Part shown: positions 24,191-35,715 of the stretch, in pieces
How positions within the stretch are numbered: position 1 is the first letter of the stretch
Layout: every line of letters begins with the position of its first letter
DNA from: Desulfovibrio sp. ZJ209
GTDB lineage: Bacteria > Desulfobacterota > Desulfovibrionia > Desulfovibrionales > Desulfovibrionaceae
Direction of reading: 5' to 3'
DNA: 64,000 nucleotides
Assembly (NCBI RefSeq): GCF_011039135.1
Contig: NZ_JAAKEJ010000004.1
Coordinates: forward strand, 124,001-188,000
Program-made: the position numbers and the translations under genes
Notes under the pieces: generated by a model
Told to the model about the DNA's origin: nothing
The model's database searches: none
Seen by the model: the letters and a program-made list of their open reading frames with translations, nothing else

Positions 24191-26044
24191 TTACTTCCTG
24201 ACGAGGCAGAGCGGGATCTCGGGGATATAGGTGCAGACGAGCAGCACAAGCAGCATGAGCCCGATCATGGGCAGCGCCAGCCGCGCGATGCCCTGAAGCT
24301 TGGCCTTGGCCACGCCGCTCGCGACGAAGAGGTTGACGCCCACCGGCGGCGTGATGAAGCCGATGGCGAGGTTGACCACCATGATGATGCCGAAGTGCAG
24401 CGGCGAAACGCCCACATTGGTCACCACGGGCAGCAGTATGGGCGCCAGGATGACGATGGCGGCCAGCGCCTCCATAAAGGTGCCCACGATGAGCAAGAGG
24501 ATGTTGATGAGCAGGAGCACGAGGATCTTGCTGTTGGTCACGCTCAGGATGGTGCGGGCGATGGTGCCGGGCACGTCCTCGAGGGTCATGATGTTGCCGA
24601 AAAGGGTGGCCATGGCCATGAGCAGGATGATGACCGACGAGGTTTCGCAGGCCTCCACGCAGGCCACGCACATGCCCTTGAAGGACATCTCGCGGTAGAG
24701 GAAGAGGCCCACGATGAGGCCGTAAAAGGCGGAGACCGCCGCGGCCTCGGTGGGCGTCATGATGCCGCCGTAGATGCCGCCGAGCACGATGACCGGCACC
24801 ATGAGGGCCCACTTGGCCTCCCAGAAGGCGCGGCCGAAGGTGGCGGCGTCGCGCTTCTTTTCCTGGCCGCGCCAGTTGCGCGCGCGGGAGTAATAGTAGC
24901 AATAAGCCATGAGCACGAGGCCGGTGAGGACGCCGGGCACGATGCCGCCCATGAAGAGGTCGCCGATGGAGACCTGCGCCGCCACGCCGTAGACCACGAA
25001 GGGGTTGGACGGCGGGATCATGACGCCCACGCAGCCGGCCGCCGCCACGAGCGCGCAGGAGAAATACTTGTCATAGCCCCGCTCCACCATGGCCGGGATG
25101 GTGAGCGCGCCGATGGCCGCCACCGTGGCCGGGCCGGAGCCGCTGATGGCGCCGAAGAACATGCAGGTCACGATGGCCGTCAAGCCCATGCCGCCGTACA
25201 GGCCGCCCACGATCTCGTCGGCCAGCTTGAGCAGCCGGTGCGAGAGGCCGCCCGCGCCCATGAACACGCCGGCGGCGATGAAGAACGGGATGGCCATGAT
25301 GGGGAAATTGTCGATGGAGGTGAAGGAAATCTGCGCCATGTACTCGATGGGCAGCGTGTCCGCGCTGATGATGGTGGCGAGCGTGGAGAGGCCGAGGCAG
25401 ATGGCGATGGGCACGCCGATGGCGCAGAGCACCACGAAATAGCCGAAAAGCGCGGTCAGCGGCGGGATATATTCAAAAATGAAGCACGGCGCGCAGATGA
25501 TGACCACGAGGGCGAAGCCGATACAGGAATCTTTCAGGCCGCACACCTGCACCTGCGCCCAGAGGCGCTGGATGAGGCGGAAGCACATGAGGCCGAAGCC
25601 CAGCGGCAGGATGAGATAGGGGATGAGGAAGGGGATGCGCAGGGCCGTGGTGAGCTGCGGAAAGCGCAACAGCCGCTCGATCTGGCCCCAGCCGTACCAG
25701 GCGATGACCGCGGTGAGGCAGAAAAAGAGCGTCTCCACCACGATCCAGCTGATGTCCTGCCAGCGCTTGGGCAATTTGTCATACAGGATGTCCACGCGGA
25801 TGGACGAGCGCTTGCGGATGGCCACGCTCACCGCGAGGTAGGAGATCCAGATGAAGATGTAGCGGGAGAGTTCTTCCGTCCACACGGCCGCGCCGGCGCG
25901 CTCGATGAACTGGGTGATCACATAGCGGTAGATGACCTGCCAGGTGATGAACAGGATGATGCTGAGAAGGCCGATGACGAGAAACACGGACTCGAAATTC
26001 TCGTTCAGCCAGTCCAGCACCTTGTGCTTGGGCGCGCTTTCCAT
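24191..26044 (-). CDS. TRAP transporter permease, fused small and large subunits (DctQM)
   Basis: 617 residues. The N-terminal 175 residues are the four-helix DctQ subunit (FESVFLVIGLLSIILFITWQ, WTEELSRYIFIWISYLAVSV, RKRSSIRVDIL). The remaining 430 are DctM with its multiple helices and the conserved FITPPVGVNLFVASGVAKAK near the end, plus IPFFIAAGVFMGAGGLSHRL. TRAP systems use the sodium or proton gradient to import substrates delivered by DctP. Fusion of Q and M is common in this group. With the flanking isl genes the likely substrate is isethionate. It is separated from dctP by 176 bases containing a strong hairpin, expected to let the binding protein be made in excess. Ribosome site GGGGGAG before the ATG. 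Confidence 0.93.
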   Translation of the reverse strand: MESAPKHKVLDWLNENFESVFLVIGLLSIILFITWQVIYRYVITQFIERAGAAVWTEELSRYIFIWISYLAVSVAIRKRSSIRVDILYDKLPKRWQDISWIVVETLFFCLTAVIAWYGWGQIERLLRFPQLTTALRIPFLIPYLILPLGFGLMCFRLIQRLWAQVQVCGLKDSCIGFALVVIICAPCFIFEYIPPLTALFGYFVVLCAIGVPIAICLGLSTLATIISADTLPIEYMAQISFTSIDNFPIMAIPFFIAAGVFMGAGGLSHRLLKLADEIVGGLYGGMGLTAIVTCMFFGAISGSGPATVAAIGALTIPAMVERGYDKYFSCALVAAAGCVGVMIPPSNPFVVYGVAAQVSIGDLFMGGIVPGVLTGLVLMAYCYYYSRARNWRGQEKKRDAATFGRAFWEAKWALMVPVIVLGGIYGGIMTPTEAAAVSAFYGLIVGLFLYREMSFKGMCVACVEACETSSVIILLMAMATLFGNIMTLEDVPGTIARTILSVTNSKILVLLLINILLLIVGTFMEALAAIVILAPILLPVVTNVGVSPLHFGIIMVVNLAIGFITPPVGVNLFVASGVAKAKLQGIARLALPMIGLMLLVLLVCTYIPEIPLCLVRK

Positions 26045-26180
26045 GTGCTCCCCCCGGTTTGACCAGATTGAAAACAGGCCCGGGCCCGGCGGCGCACAAA
26101 AATGCGCCCCGGCCCCGGCGGCGCCGTCCGCCCGCGCGGGCGGCGGAACATCCCGGCCAGAAAAATGCCCCGCATGCGCG

Positions 26181-26208
26181 AGGCCGGGGCGGTCGCCCGC
26201 CCCGGCCT
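26181..26208 (-). promoter_or_regulatory. dctP-dctQM intergenic hairpin
   Basis: A 12-bp perfect stem (AGGCCGGGGCGG at 26181-26192 and CCGCCCCGGCCT at 26197-26208) with a four-base loop and no U-run, just after the dctP stop. It probably stabilises the dctP mRNA end or partly terminates transcription. Confidence 0.55.
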
Positions 26209-26220
26209 TTCACGCAGCAG

Positions 26221-27387
<1,167 letters not shown>

Positions 27388-27389
27388 TT

Positions 27390-27405
27390 AGCACAATCCA
27401 TACCA
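27390..27405 (-). promoter_or_regulatory. Sigma-54 promoter of the dctP operon
   Basis: Minus strand TGGTATGGATTGTGCT: GG and GC separated by 10 bases, matching TGGYAYG-N4-NTGCW. The start site falls near 27379, leaving a 150-base leader before the dctP ATG. Confidence 0.6.
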
Positions 27406-27527
27406 CTCCTTTAAGGCCCCGGTGCCGCGCCCCGCGAGGGGAGCCCCCCGGAAAGCGGCGGTTTTCGGGGCATTGCAGGGGGGCTGGCGCCGGGGGTGGC
27501 AGGGCCTTTGGAGCGGAAGGCGCGAAC

Positions 27528-27549
27528 CATGATTCAAAATTGCAACATG
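27528..27549. promoter_or_regulatory. Palindromic upstream activator site 1
   Basis: Core GATTCAAAATTGCAAC with CATG on each side, an imperfect 22-bp palindrome. It lies about 135 bases upstream of the dctP -24 box and 242 bases upstream of the islA -24 box. Confidence 0.6.
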
Positions 27550-27626
27550 ATGCCGCTCCTGCGGGCACTTTGTGAAAGAATGGAACATGGGCGGTTGAGC
27601 GGCTTCACGGCGGCGACGCGAAAGTC

Positions 27627-27648
27627 GCGTTCCAATATTGAAACATTG
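27627..27648. promoter_or_regulatory. Palindromic upstream activator site 2
   Basis: Core GTTCCAATATTGAAAC, nearly a perfect palindrome. It shares the CAA(A/T)ATTG centre with sites 1 and 3 and is centred 51 bases (five helical turns) from site 3. Confidence 0.65.
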
Positions 27649-27677
27649 AATCCCGCTAAAATTTCAGAAGCACGAAA

Positions 27678-27699
27678 TATGTTCCAAAATTGAACCATG
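27678..27699. promoter_or_regulatory. Palindromic upstream activator site 3
   Basis: Core GTTCCAAAATTGAACC flanked by TATG/CATG, centred 92 bases upstream of the islA -24 box, the usual distance for a sigma-54 activator. Confidence 0.65.
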
Positions 27700-27777
27700 C
27701 ACGGCCGGGAAAGAGCGCGTGCGGCCGAGAAAAAAAACCTGAAAATATTTCTGCCAATAAATCCACAGGGATATTTT

Positions 27778-27794
27778 TTGGCACACGCCATGCA
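27778..27794 (+). promoter_or_regulatory. Sigma-54 promoter of islA
   Basis: TTGGCACACGCCATGCA: GG (27780-27781) and GC (27792-27793) separated by 10 bases, with -24 TTGGCAC and -12 ATGCA. The predicted start near 27805 gives a 49-base leader with GGGAGAGAGA as ribosome site. Confidence 0.8.
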
Positions 27795-27853
27795 AATGCC
27801 GGCGCATGCAACCAAATGTGTGCGACTCACGCACAAACAAGGGAGAGAGAACG

Positions 27854-30349
27854 ATGGACGTTACCACCTGCGCATGCCAGTCCCCCCAGGAACAGCGGCT
27901 GGACCGCGAGATCGCCGGCAAGGAAAATATCTTCCGCAAGGACCATGCCCGCGTTTTCCGCCTGCTCGACCGCTTCTCGGGGCAGAAGCCGCGCATCGAT
28001 ATCGAGCGCGCCTATTATTTCACGCAGTCCATGAAGGAGACCGAAGGCCAGCCGCTGGTGCTGCGCTGGGCCAAGGCCCTCAAGCACATCGCCGAGAACA
28101 TCACGGTCTATGTGCAGGATGACCAGCTGCTCCTCGGGCGCGCCGGCGCCATCGGCCGTTACGGCATCCTCTATCCCGAGCTCGACGGCGACTTCCTCGA
28201 CATCGCGGTGCGCGACCTGCCCACCCGCGCCACCTCGCCGGCCACCATCGACCCCGAGGACGCCAAGAAGGTCATCGAGGAGATCGCCCCCTACTGGAAG
28301 GGCAAGACCTACCACGAGGCGCTCAACGCGGCGCTCCCGCCCGAGGTGCACAAGCTCACCTATGACGACCCCGAGGGCCTCATCTCGCGCTTCATCGTCA
28401 ACGAGACCTCGTCCTTCCGCTCCTCCATCCAGTGGGTGCACGACTACGAGAAGATCCTGAAGCGCGGCTTCAACGGCATCAAGAAGGAAGCCCAGGAAAA
28501 GCTCGCCGCCCTCGACCCGCTGAGCGCCAAGGACGACCGCGAGAAGCGCCCCTTCCTCGAGGCCGTGATCATCGTCTGCGACGCCATCGTCCACTGGGCC
28601 AAGCGCCACGCCGAGCTCGCCCGCAAGATGGCCGAGACGGAGAAGGATCCGCAGCGCAAGAAGGAACTTCTGCGCATGGCCGAAAACGCCGAGCATGTGC
28701 CCGGCGAGCCCGCGCGCGACTTCTGGGAGGCCTGCCAGAGCCAGTGGTTCACCCAGATGTTCTCCCGCCTCGAGCAGAAGACCGGCACCACCATCTCCAA
28801 CGGCCGCATGGACCAGTACTTCTATCCTTACTACAAGAAGGACAAGGAGGCCGGCAAGCTCACCGACCACGAGGCCACCGAGCTCATGGAGTGCATGTGG
28901 GTGGGCATGGCCGAATTCATCGACATGTACATCTCGCCCACCGGCGGCGCCTTCAACGAGGGCTACGCCCACTGGGAGGCCGTGACCGTTGGCGGCCAGA
29001 CCCCGGACGGCCGCGACGCCAGCAACGAGCTCACCTACCTTATCCTCAAGTCCAAGCGCGAGTTCCCGCTGCACTATCCCGATCTCGCGGCCCGCATCCA
29101 CTCCCGCGCGCCCGAGCGCTACCTGTGGGACGTGGCCGAGACCATCAAGGACGGCACGGGCTTCCCCAAGCTGATCAATGACGAGGAAGTGGTGCCGCTC
29201 TACGTCTCCAAGGGCGCCACCTTCGAGGAGGCCTTGGACTACGCCGTCTCCGGCTGCACCGAGGCCCGCATGCCCAACCGCGACACCTACACCTCGGGCG
29301 GCGCCTACATCAACTTCGCCGCCGCCGTGGAGATGGTGCTGCGCAACGGCCGCATGAAGAAATACGGCGACGAGCTCCTGGGCGTGGAAACCGGCGACCC
29401 GCGCGAGTTCAAGACTTGGGAAGAGTTCTGGAACGCCTATGTGCAGCAGCACATGCTCTTCCTGAAGACCGCCTTCACGCAGCAGTACATCATCAACAAG
29501 CTGCGCGCCCAGCACTTCGCCCAGCCCATGGGCTCCGCCATGCACGATCTCTGCATGAAACACTGCATCGACCTGCACCAGGAGCACATCCCCGAAGGCG
29601 TCGACCTCGGCTACTTCGAGTACATGGGCCTCGGCACCGTGGTGGACTCCCTCGCCGCGGTCAAGAAGCTGGTCTTTGAAGAAAAGAAGCTCACCATGGA
29701 TGAGCTCATCAAGGCCATCGACGCCAACTTCGAGGGCTATGAGGACGTGCAGGCGCTCCTGCGCTCCGCGCCCTGCTACGGCAACAACGACGAATACGCC
29801 GACGCCATCGGCCGCGACATCGACCGCCTCTCCGTGGAATACGGCAACAAGTATTCCATGCGCGACCTCGGCATGCACAATGACCTGCGCTACGTGCCTT
29901 TCACCTCGCACGTGCCCTTCGGCAAGGTGGTCTCCGCCACGCCCAACGGCCGCACCGAGGGCTTCCCCCTGTCGGACGGCTCCTCCGCCTCGCACGGCGC
30001 GGATGTCAACGGCCCCACGGCCGTCCTGCTCTCCAACTACAACACCAAGAACATGGGCATGCGCGACCGCGCGGCCCGCATGCTGAACATCAAGTTCACG
30101 CCCAAGTGCCTCGAGGGCGAGCAGGGCACGGAGAAGCTCGTCTCCTTCATCCGCACCTTCTGTGACCTCAAGCTCTGGCACGTGCAGTTCAACGTGCTCA
30201 ACCGCGACACGCTCCTGGCCGCCCAGCGCGACCCGGACAAGTACCGCAACCTCATCGTCCGCATCGCCGGCTACAGCGCCTATTTTGTGGATCTCTCCCC
30301 GGACTTGCAGAATGACCTCATCGCCCGCACGGAACATGAGAGCTGCTAA
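27854..30349 (+). CDS. islA: Isethionate sulfite-lyase (glycyl radical enzyme)
   Basis: 831 residues. It cleaves the C-S bond of isethionate (2-hydroxyethanesulfonate) to acetaldehyde and sulfite in the cytoplasm by radical chemistry. Catalytic C468 and E470 lie in AVSGCTEAR; the glycyl radical site is G806 in [10 protein letters not shown]189 and Q193 (SSFRSSIQ), W374 (YAHWEAV) and R679 (NDLRYVPF) fall where I recall the substrate-binding residues of characterised IslA/IseG, with a +1 shift after the cysteine. That separates it from choline, glycerol and DHPS-cleaving relatives. The ATG at 27854 follows GGGAGAGAGA; an earlier in-frame ATG-like start lacks a ribosome site. It is driven by a sigma-54 promoter and followed by a strong terminator. 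Sulfite released feeds Dsr respiration. Confidence 0.95.
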   Translation: MDVTTCACQSPQEQRLDREIAGKENIFRKDHARVFRLLDRFSGQKPRIDIERAYYFTQSMKETEGQPLVLRWAKALKHIAENITVYVQDDQLLLGRAGAIGRYGILYPELDGDFLDIAVRDLPTRATSPATIDPEDAKKVIEEIAPYWKGKTYHEALNAALPPEVHKLTYDDPEGLISRFIVNETSSFRSSIQWVHDYEKILKRGFNGIKKEAQEKLAALDPLSAKDDREKRPFLEAVIIVCDAIVHWAKRHAELARKMAETEKDPQRKKELLRMAENAEHVPGEPARDFWEACQSQWFTQMFSRLEQKTGTTISNGRMDQYFYPYYKKDKEAGKLTDHEATELMECMWVGMAEFIDMYISPTGGAFNEGYAHWEAVTVGGQTPDGRDASNELTYLILKSKREFPLHYPDLAARIHSRAPERYLWDVAETIKDGTGFPKLINDEEVVPLYVSKGATFEEALDYAVSGCTEARMPNRDTYTSGGAYINFAAAVEMVLRNGRMKKYGDELLGVETGDPREFKTWEEFWNAYVQQHMLFLKTAFTQQYIINKLRAQHFAQPMGSAMHDLCMKHCIDLHQEHIPEGVDLGYFEYMGLGTVVDSLAAVKKLVFEEKKLTMDELIKAIDANFEGYEDVQALLRSAPCYGNNDEYADAIGRDIDRLSVEYGNKYSMRDLGMHNDLRYVPFTSHVPFGKVVSATPNGRTEGFPLSDGSSASHGADVNGPTAVLLSNYNTKNMGMRDRAARMLNIKFTPKCLEGEQGTEKLVSFIRTFCDLKLWHVQFNVLNRDTLLAAQRDPDKYRNLIVRIAGYSAYFVDLSPDLQNDLIARTEHESC

Positions 30350-30367
30350 CTGAGCGCAACGCGACCT

Positions 30368-30402
30368 GTGCCTGCCGGCCCCGTGCCGGCAGGCACTTTT
30401 TT
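30368..30402 (+). terminator. Terminator/attenuator between islA and islB
   Basis: GTGCCTGCCGGC (30368-30379) pairs perfectly with GCCGGCAGGCAC (30385-30396), then TTTTTT. It lies inside a co-oriented pair, so read-through would give less activase than lyase. Confidence 0.88.
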
Positions 30403-30525
30403 CATATGTGCCGGGCGGCTTGGCATTTGCGCCTCGTCAGGCTAGGCTTCTTCCACTGGCGTTCCCGCGCGGGGGGCTGCATCAGGCCCGGCCGGCGGGA
30501 CACGCCCCAACTTTCCGGGAACCGC

Positions 30526-31482
30526 ATGTACGACGACACCCCCACCGACGACGAACTCGCCCGCGAGGGCATGGTCTTCAACGTCCAGAAATATTCCGTC
30601 CATGACGGGCCCGGCATCCGCACCCTGGTCTTTTTGAAGGGCTGCGCGCTGCGCTGCCGCTGGTGCAGCAATCCCGAATCCCAGCACCACCGCCCCGAGC
30701 TCGCGTGGAACGCCGGCCGCTGCATCGGCCTTTCCAAGTGCGGCCACTGCGTCGAGGTCTGCCCCCACGGCGCGCTCACCCCGGGCGACGACGACAAGCC
30801 GAAGCTCGACCGCTCCCGCTGCGGCGAGTGCGACATGCCCTGCGCCCGCGCCTGCCCCTCGCAGGGGCTCATCGTCTACGGCCAGAAGCGCACTGTGGGC
30901 GACGTGCTCGACCGCGTGGAGCAGGACATGGCCTTTTACGCCCGCTCGGGCGGCGGCATGACGCTCTCGGGCGGCGAGCCCCTCCTGCAGAAGGACTTTG
31001 CCGTTGCCCTGCTCAAAAACGGCCGCAAGCGGCGCATGAAGACCGCGGTGGAGACCTGCGGCATGGTGCCGGAGGAGAATATCCGCGAGGCCGCGCCCTG
31101 GCTCAATTTCGCGCTTTTCGACCTCAAGCACCTCGACCGCGAGGTGCACAAGGCGCACACCGGCGCGCACAATGACCGCATCCTCGCCAATTTCCGCATA
31201 CTGGTGGAAGAGTTCCCGGAGCTTCCCATCCTCGCGCGCACGCCCATCATCCCGGGCTTCAACGACAATGCGGAGGCCATCGCCCAGATCGCCGAGTTCA
31301 TCCGGCCCTTCGAGCGCGTCCGCTATGAGCTTCTGCCCTATCACCGGCTCGGCACGCAGAAATACCAGTTCCTGCACCGCGAGCCGCCCATGGGCGACGT
31401 GACGCTGGACAAGAAGATCATGGCCACGCTGCAGAACACCGCCCGCGGCATCATCGGGGACCGCCTCCAGGTGCCGCACTGA
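30526..31482 (+). CDS. islB: Isethionate sulfite-lyase activating enzyme (radical SAM)
   Basis: 318 residues. It installs the glycyl radical on IslA using SAM and a 4Fe-4S cluster. The radical SAM motif is C-x3-C-x2-C in FLKGCALRCRWCSNPE, preceded by the family's SVHDGPGIRTLVF. A ferredoxin-like insertion carries two more clusters (CIGLSKCGHCVEVCPHG and CGECDMPCARACPSQG), as usual for glycyl-radical activases other than the PFL type. Later blocks: MTLSGGEPLLQ, ETCGMVPEE, FDLKHLDRE, RTPIIPGFND. ATG 30526 is assumed; the ribosome site is weak, and an ATG at 30571 behind GAGGGC is an alternative that would still keep the conserved core. It lies 176 bases after islA, across a terminator. Confidence 0.93.
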   Translation: MYDDTPTDDELAREGMVFNVQKYSVHDGPGIRTLVFLKGCALRCRWCSNPESQHHRPELAWNAGRCIGLSKCGHCVEVCPHGALTPGDDDKPKLDRSRCGECDMPCARACPSQGLIVYGQKRTVGDVLDRVEQDMAFYARSGGGMTLSGGEPLLQKDFAVALLKNGRKRRMKTAVETCGMVPEENIREAAPWLNFALFDLKHLDREVHKAHTGAHNDRILANFRILVEEFPELPILARTPIIPGFNDNAEAIAQIAEFIRPFERVRYELLPYHRLGTQKYQFLHREPPMGDVTLDKKIMATLQNTARGIIGDRLQVPH

Positions 31483-31522
31483 AGCCTTGTGATGTCGCGG
31501 GGATGCCGTATCGTTGACAGAA

Positions 31523-31836
31523 ATTCCACTTCCCGTCTGGAGCGAAGCGGAAGACGGGTGCTGGTGCCGGAAGAATCCTAAAAAATAAGATTTTTCGGTG
31601 CTGGCGCGCTAGCCGTTGGCGAGCCTGCGAGCCTTACGGATAGCGACAGTGGCATCGTTGGCTGTCTGGCGCGCTAACTAACTGCTGTCTTCATCCGTAG
31701 CTTCCTTCGTCGCAACGGCTGAAGCAAGGAAGATAAAAATTTTCGCGGGGAGTGTACTTAAGTACTCGACCAAGAAAATTTTTCTCTGACGCAGCCAGCA
31801 CCGAAAAGGCTGTTTTTGACGGATAATTTCGGCATT
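31523..31836 (+). repeat. Mosaic intergenic repeat, copy 1
   Basis: It shares successive blocks with 38150-38387 and 52340-52729: CCGTCTGGAGCG...GGAAGACGGGTG (hairpin), GGAAGAATCCTAAAAAATAA, GCTAGCCGTTGGCGAGCCTG...CCTTACGGATAGCGACAG, CTTCATCCGTAGCTTCCTTC, and the end GGCTGTTTTTGACGGATAAT. A 14-bp inverted repeat (31592-31605 and 31794-31807) spans 216 bases. It occupies most of the gap between islB and its regulator. No coding potential. Confidence 0.85.
31724..31805 (+). repeat. 82-bp module inside mosaic repeat copy 1
   Basis: Differs at only three positions from 52497-52578. Contains AAAAATTTTC/GAAAATTTTT inverted arms around the palindrome GTACTTAAGTAC. Here it follows the GTAGCTTCC...GGCTGAA block, whereas in copy 3 it precedes the GCTAGCCGTTGG block. 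Confidence 0.85.
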
Positions 31837-31959
31837 GGAAAAGCGGGAGGGCATCCACAGGCTCTCGCCAGCATCGCAAATATACAACAAAGCCAAAGTA
31901 AAATACTCTACATCAGTTCTCCCGCCGCCGGGAAGCCGCTTCCTTCGGGAGGGAAGCCT

Positions 31960-33357
<1,398 letters not shown>

Positions 33358-33402
33358 GCCCCGGAAGCGCGCCGGGGGCGCGCACGAGGGCGGCCGGAAA
33401 TT

Positions 33403-33432
33403 TTGCTTCCTTTTTTCCCGCCAGCATATTAA
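33403..33432 (+). promoter_or_regulatory. Candidate sigma-70 promoter for the HdeA-like gene
   Basis: TTGCTT (33403-33408), an 18-base spacer, TATTAA (33427-33432), 75 bases before the ATG. Confidence 0.4.
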
Positions 33433-33507
33433 TTTCCCCAAAGTCGTTTTGTGCCTGTCATTTTTCAATGGGGCCGGCGAGCGCGGCCCCTGCCCCCGGA
33501 GAATCCC

Positions 33508-34044
33508 ATGCTGAAAAAACTCCTGCTCTCTTGCTGCGCCCTGCTGCTGGCGGCGAATACCGTTTCGGCCGAGGAGAAGATCGACCCGGCCACCTATATC
33601 TGCGCGGAACTCGTCGCCGCCACGACTTCCGGCGAGCCGCCGCTCTTCGAGGGCCTCCAGCTGGACGGCTATGCCGCGGCCAGGGCCGGCGCGGCCGTGG
33701 CCGACCCGGCCCTGCTTTCGCCGCTGCTGCTCGAGGTCTACGATACCTGCCAGGCCGCGCCGGCGGACAAGGTGCTGCCCCACTGGGAGGAGGCCCGCAA
33801 GCAGAAGGTGGCGGCCACCGACGGCCCCTGGCGCGCGGACAAGACCTCCTGCAAGGACTATGCGGCCAACGAGGAGGACGGCAGCGGCTTCGTCATCTGG
33901 CTGGACGGCTACCAGCGCGGCAAGAGCGGCCAGCCGGCCTCGGCGCTGGAAAGCAACGAGAGCCTCGACGCCTTTCTTGACGCCTGCAAGAAACAGCCGG
34001 GCGCCCTCATGCTCGACGTGCTCGCCGAGAGCGTGAGAAAGTAG
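33508..34044 (+). CDS. Periplasmic protein with two HdeA/HdeB-like domains
   Basis: 178 residues. A signal peptide (MLKKLLLSCCALLLAANTVSA) is followed by two similar all-helical units: residues 26-95 (YICAELVAATTSGEPP...LEVYDTCQAAPADKVL) and 110-170 (TSCKDYAANEEDGSGFVIWL...DAFLDACKKQP). Each has the two cysteines that form the HdeA/B disulfide and the W/Y-x-x-G-Y centre. HdeA and HdeB are acid-activated chaperones that protect periplasmic proteins, useful for a gut organism. Usually one domain forms a homodimer; here two are covalently joined. The start follows CGGAGAAT. It is a stand-alone gene with its own promoter candidate. Confidence in the fold is moderate, since the family is short and divergent. 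Confidence 0.65.
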   Translation: MLKKLLLSCCALLLAANTVSAEEKIDPATYICAELVAATTSGEPPLFEGLQLDGYAAARAGAAVADPALLSPLLLEVYDTCQAAPADKVLPHWEEARKQKVAATDGPWRADKTSCKDYAANEEDGSGFVIWLDGYQRGKSGQPASALESNESLDAFLDACKKQPGALMLDVLAESVRK

Positions 34045-34153
34045 CCCCGCGTGAGCCCACTCCGCCAGCCTGTTGCGCCCTGCCGGAGCGGACGGCCCTG
34101 TATCTTCCGGCCGGCCGCTCCGCGCGGGGCGCGTCCCTGCCCACCGCCCCGCC

Positions 34154-35707
34154 ATGCCTGAGGCCCGCCCCCGCGTGCCCGCCCTCATGGTGCAGGGCAC
34201 CTGCTCGGACGCGGGCAAGAGCCTGATCGCCGCCGCGCTCTGCCGCCTCTTCGCGCGCCGGGGCCTCAAGGTCGCGCCGTTCAAGGCGCAGAACATGGCG
34301 CTCAATTCCTTCGTCACCCTGAAAGGGGAGGAGCTGGGCCGCGCCCAGGCGCTCCAGGCCGCTGCCTGCGGCCTCGAGCCTGACGCGCGCATGAACCCGG
34401 TCCTGCTCAAGCCCGTAAGCGACCAGGGCTCGCAGGTCATCGTGCTCGGGCGCCCGGTGGGCATGATGCGCGTGCGCGATTATATCATCTACAAGCGCAA
34501 GGCCTGGGGCGCGGTGCGCCGCGCCTGGGCGGAGCTCTCTGAGGGGCGCGACCTCATGGTGCTGGAGGGCGCGGGCAGCCCGGCGGAGATCAACCTGCGC
34601 AGGCACGACATCGTGAACATGCGCATGGCCGCCCATGCCGGGGCGAAGGTGCTGCTCGTGGCGGACATCGACCGGGGGGGCGCCTTCGCTGCCCTTGCCG
34701 GCACCATGGCCCTGCTCGGCCGGGCCGACCGCGCCCGGGTGGCCGGCTTTGCGCTCAACCGCTTCCGGGGGGACGCGAGCCTGCTCGCGCCGGCCATGGA
34801 GGCCGTGAGCCGCCGCACGCGGCGCCCCTTTTTCGGCGTCATCCCCATGATCCCGGGCCTCAGGCTCCCCGAGGAGGACTCCGTCAGCTTCAAGCTGGGC
34901 AGGAGCCCGGGCATGGGAACGGGGCAGGAGCCCGCGGCGCCCGGCCTGCTGGACGCGGCCCTCATCGACCTGCCGCATATCAGCAACGTGACCGATTGCG
35001 ACGCCCTGCGCGCCGAGCCGGGCCTGCGCCTGCGCGCGGTGCGCCGCCCGGAGGAGCTGGGCCGCCCGCAGCTCGCCATCCTGCCGGGCAGCCGCAACAG
35101 CATGGCGGACATGGCCTTTTTGCGCGCCTCGGGCCTCGCTGACGCCCTTAGGGCCCACGCCCTGAAGTGCCTCGAGGCGGGGCGCGGCGCCGTGGTGGGC
35201 ATCTGCGGGGGGCTGCAACTTTTGGGGGAACGTATCCATGACCCGCTGGGGCTGGAAGCCGGGAAGAACGGGGAAAGGACGGTGGCCGGGCTGGGCCTCT
35301 TGCCGCTGGTGACCGAGCTTGCGCCCGGCAAGACCTTGAGGCGCGCGGAAGGCACGGCCCTCCCGACTGTGGCCGGCGAGGCGCTGCCCGTGGCCGGCTA
35401 TGAGATCCACCACGGCGTGAGCGAAAGCCGGGGCGCGCAGGTCATCATGAGGAACAGGGAGGGGGCGCCGCTCGGCTGGGGCCGGCTGGATGGGGGCAAC
35501 ACCGCGCGCATCTGGGGCACCTATTTGCACGGCGTGTTTGACAGCGACAGCTTCCGGCATGCCCTGCTCGGCCGCCTGCGCCGGGAGGCGGGCCTGGCGC
35601 CCGTTGCCGGCGCGGTGTGGGACCTGGGGCCCGAGCTCGACCGCGTGGCCGACGTGGTGGCCGCGAGCCTCGACATGGCGGCCATCGACGCCCTGCTCGG
35701 GCTGTGA
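34154..35707 (+). CDS. cobQ: Cobyric acid synthase
   Basis: 517 residues. It amidates four carboxylates of adenosylcobyrinic acid a,c-diamide with glutamine and ATP in cobalamin (B12) synthesis. The N-terminal synthetase part starts LMVQGTCSDAGKSLIAAALC (P-loop) and has PFKAQNMALNSFVT, LLVADIDRGGAFAAL and GFALNRFRGD. The C-terminal class-I-like glutaminase has the cysteine in VVGICGGLQLLGERI and the histidine in GTYLHGVFDS. ATG 34154 places the P-loop at the expected distance from the N-terminus; no strong ribosome site is seen. It stands apart from other cob genes here. It ends only 8 bases from the convergent holB stop, so the two genes must tolerate overlapping 3' ends. Confidence 0.95.
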   Translation: MPEARPRVPALMVQGTCSDAGKSLIAAALCRLFARRGLKVAPFKAQNMALNSFVTLKGEELGRAQALQAAACGLEPDARMNPVLLKPVSDQGSQVIVLGRPVGMMRVRDYIIYKRKAWGAVRRAWAELSEGRDLMVLEGAGSPAEINLRRHDIVNMRMAAHAGAKVLLVADIDRGGAFAALAGTMALLGRADRARVAGFALNRFRGDASLLAPAMEAVSRRTRRPFFGVIPMIPGLRLPEEDSVSFKLGRSPGMGTGQEPAAPGLLDAALIDLPHISNVTDCDALRAEPGLRLRAVRRPEELGRPQLAILPGSRNSMADMAFLRASGLADALRAHALKCLEAGRGAVVGICGGLQLLGERIHDPLGLEAGKNGERTVAGLGLLPLVTELAPGKTLRRAEGTALPTVAGEALPVAGYEIHHGVSESRGAQVIMRNREGAPLGWGRLDGGNTARIWGTYLHGVFDSDSFRHALLGRLRREAGLAPVAGAVWDLGPELDRVADVVAASLDMAAIDALLGL

Positions 35708-35715
35708 GGGAAGGG

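Noticed and set aside
27854-30349. Other glycyl radical enzymes (pyruvate formate-lyase, choline lyase, glycerol dehydratase, DHPS lyase)
   Set aside because: R189, Q193, W374 and R679 in addition to C468/E470 match the isethionate-lyase set as I recall it, and the TRAP/TauE context fits a sulfonate substrate.
31523-31836. Mosaic repeats as CRISPR or IS remnants
   Set aside because: There are no regularly spaced identical repeats and unique spacers, and no transposase fragments in any frame.
31816-31959. N-terminal extension of the sigma-54 activator starting at the TTG at 31816
   Set aside because: The start would lie inside the mosaic repeat end block and has no ribosome site; GTG 31960 has GGGAGGG at ideal spacing.
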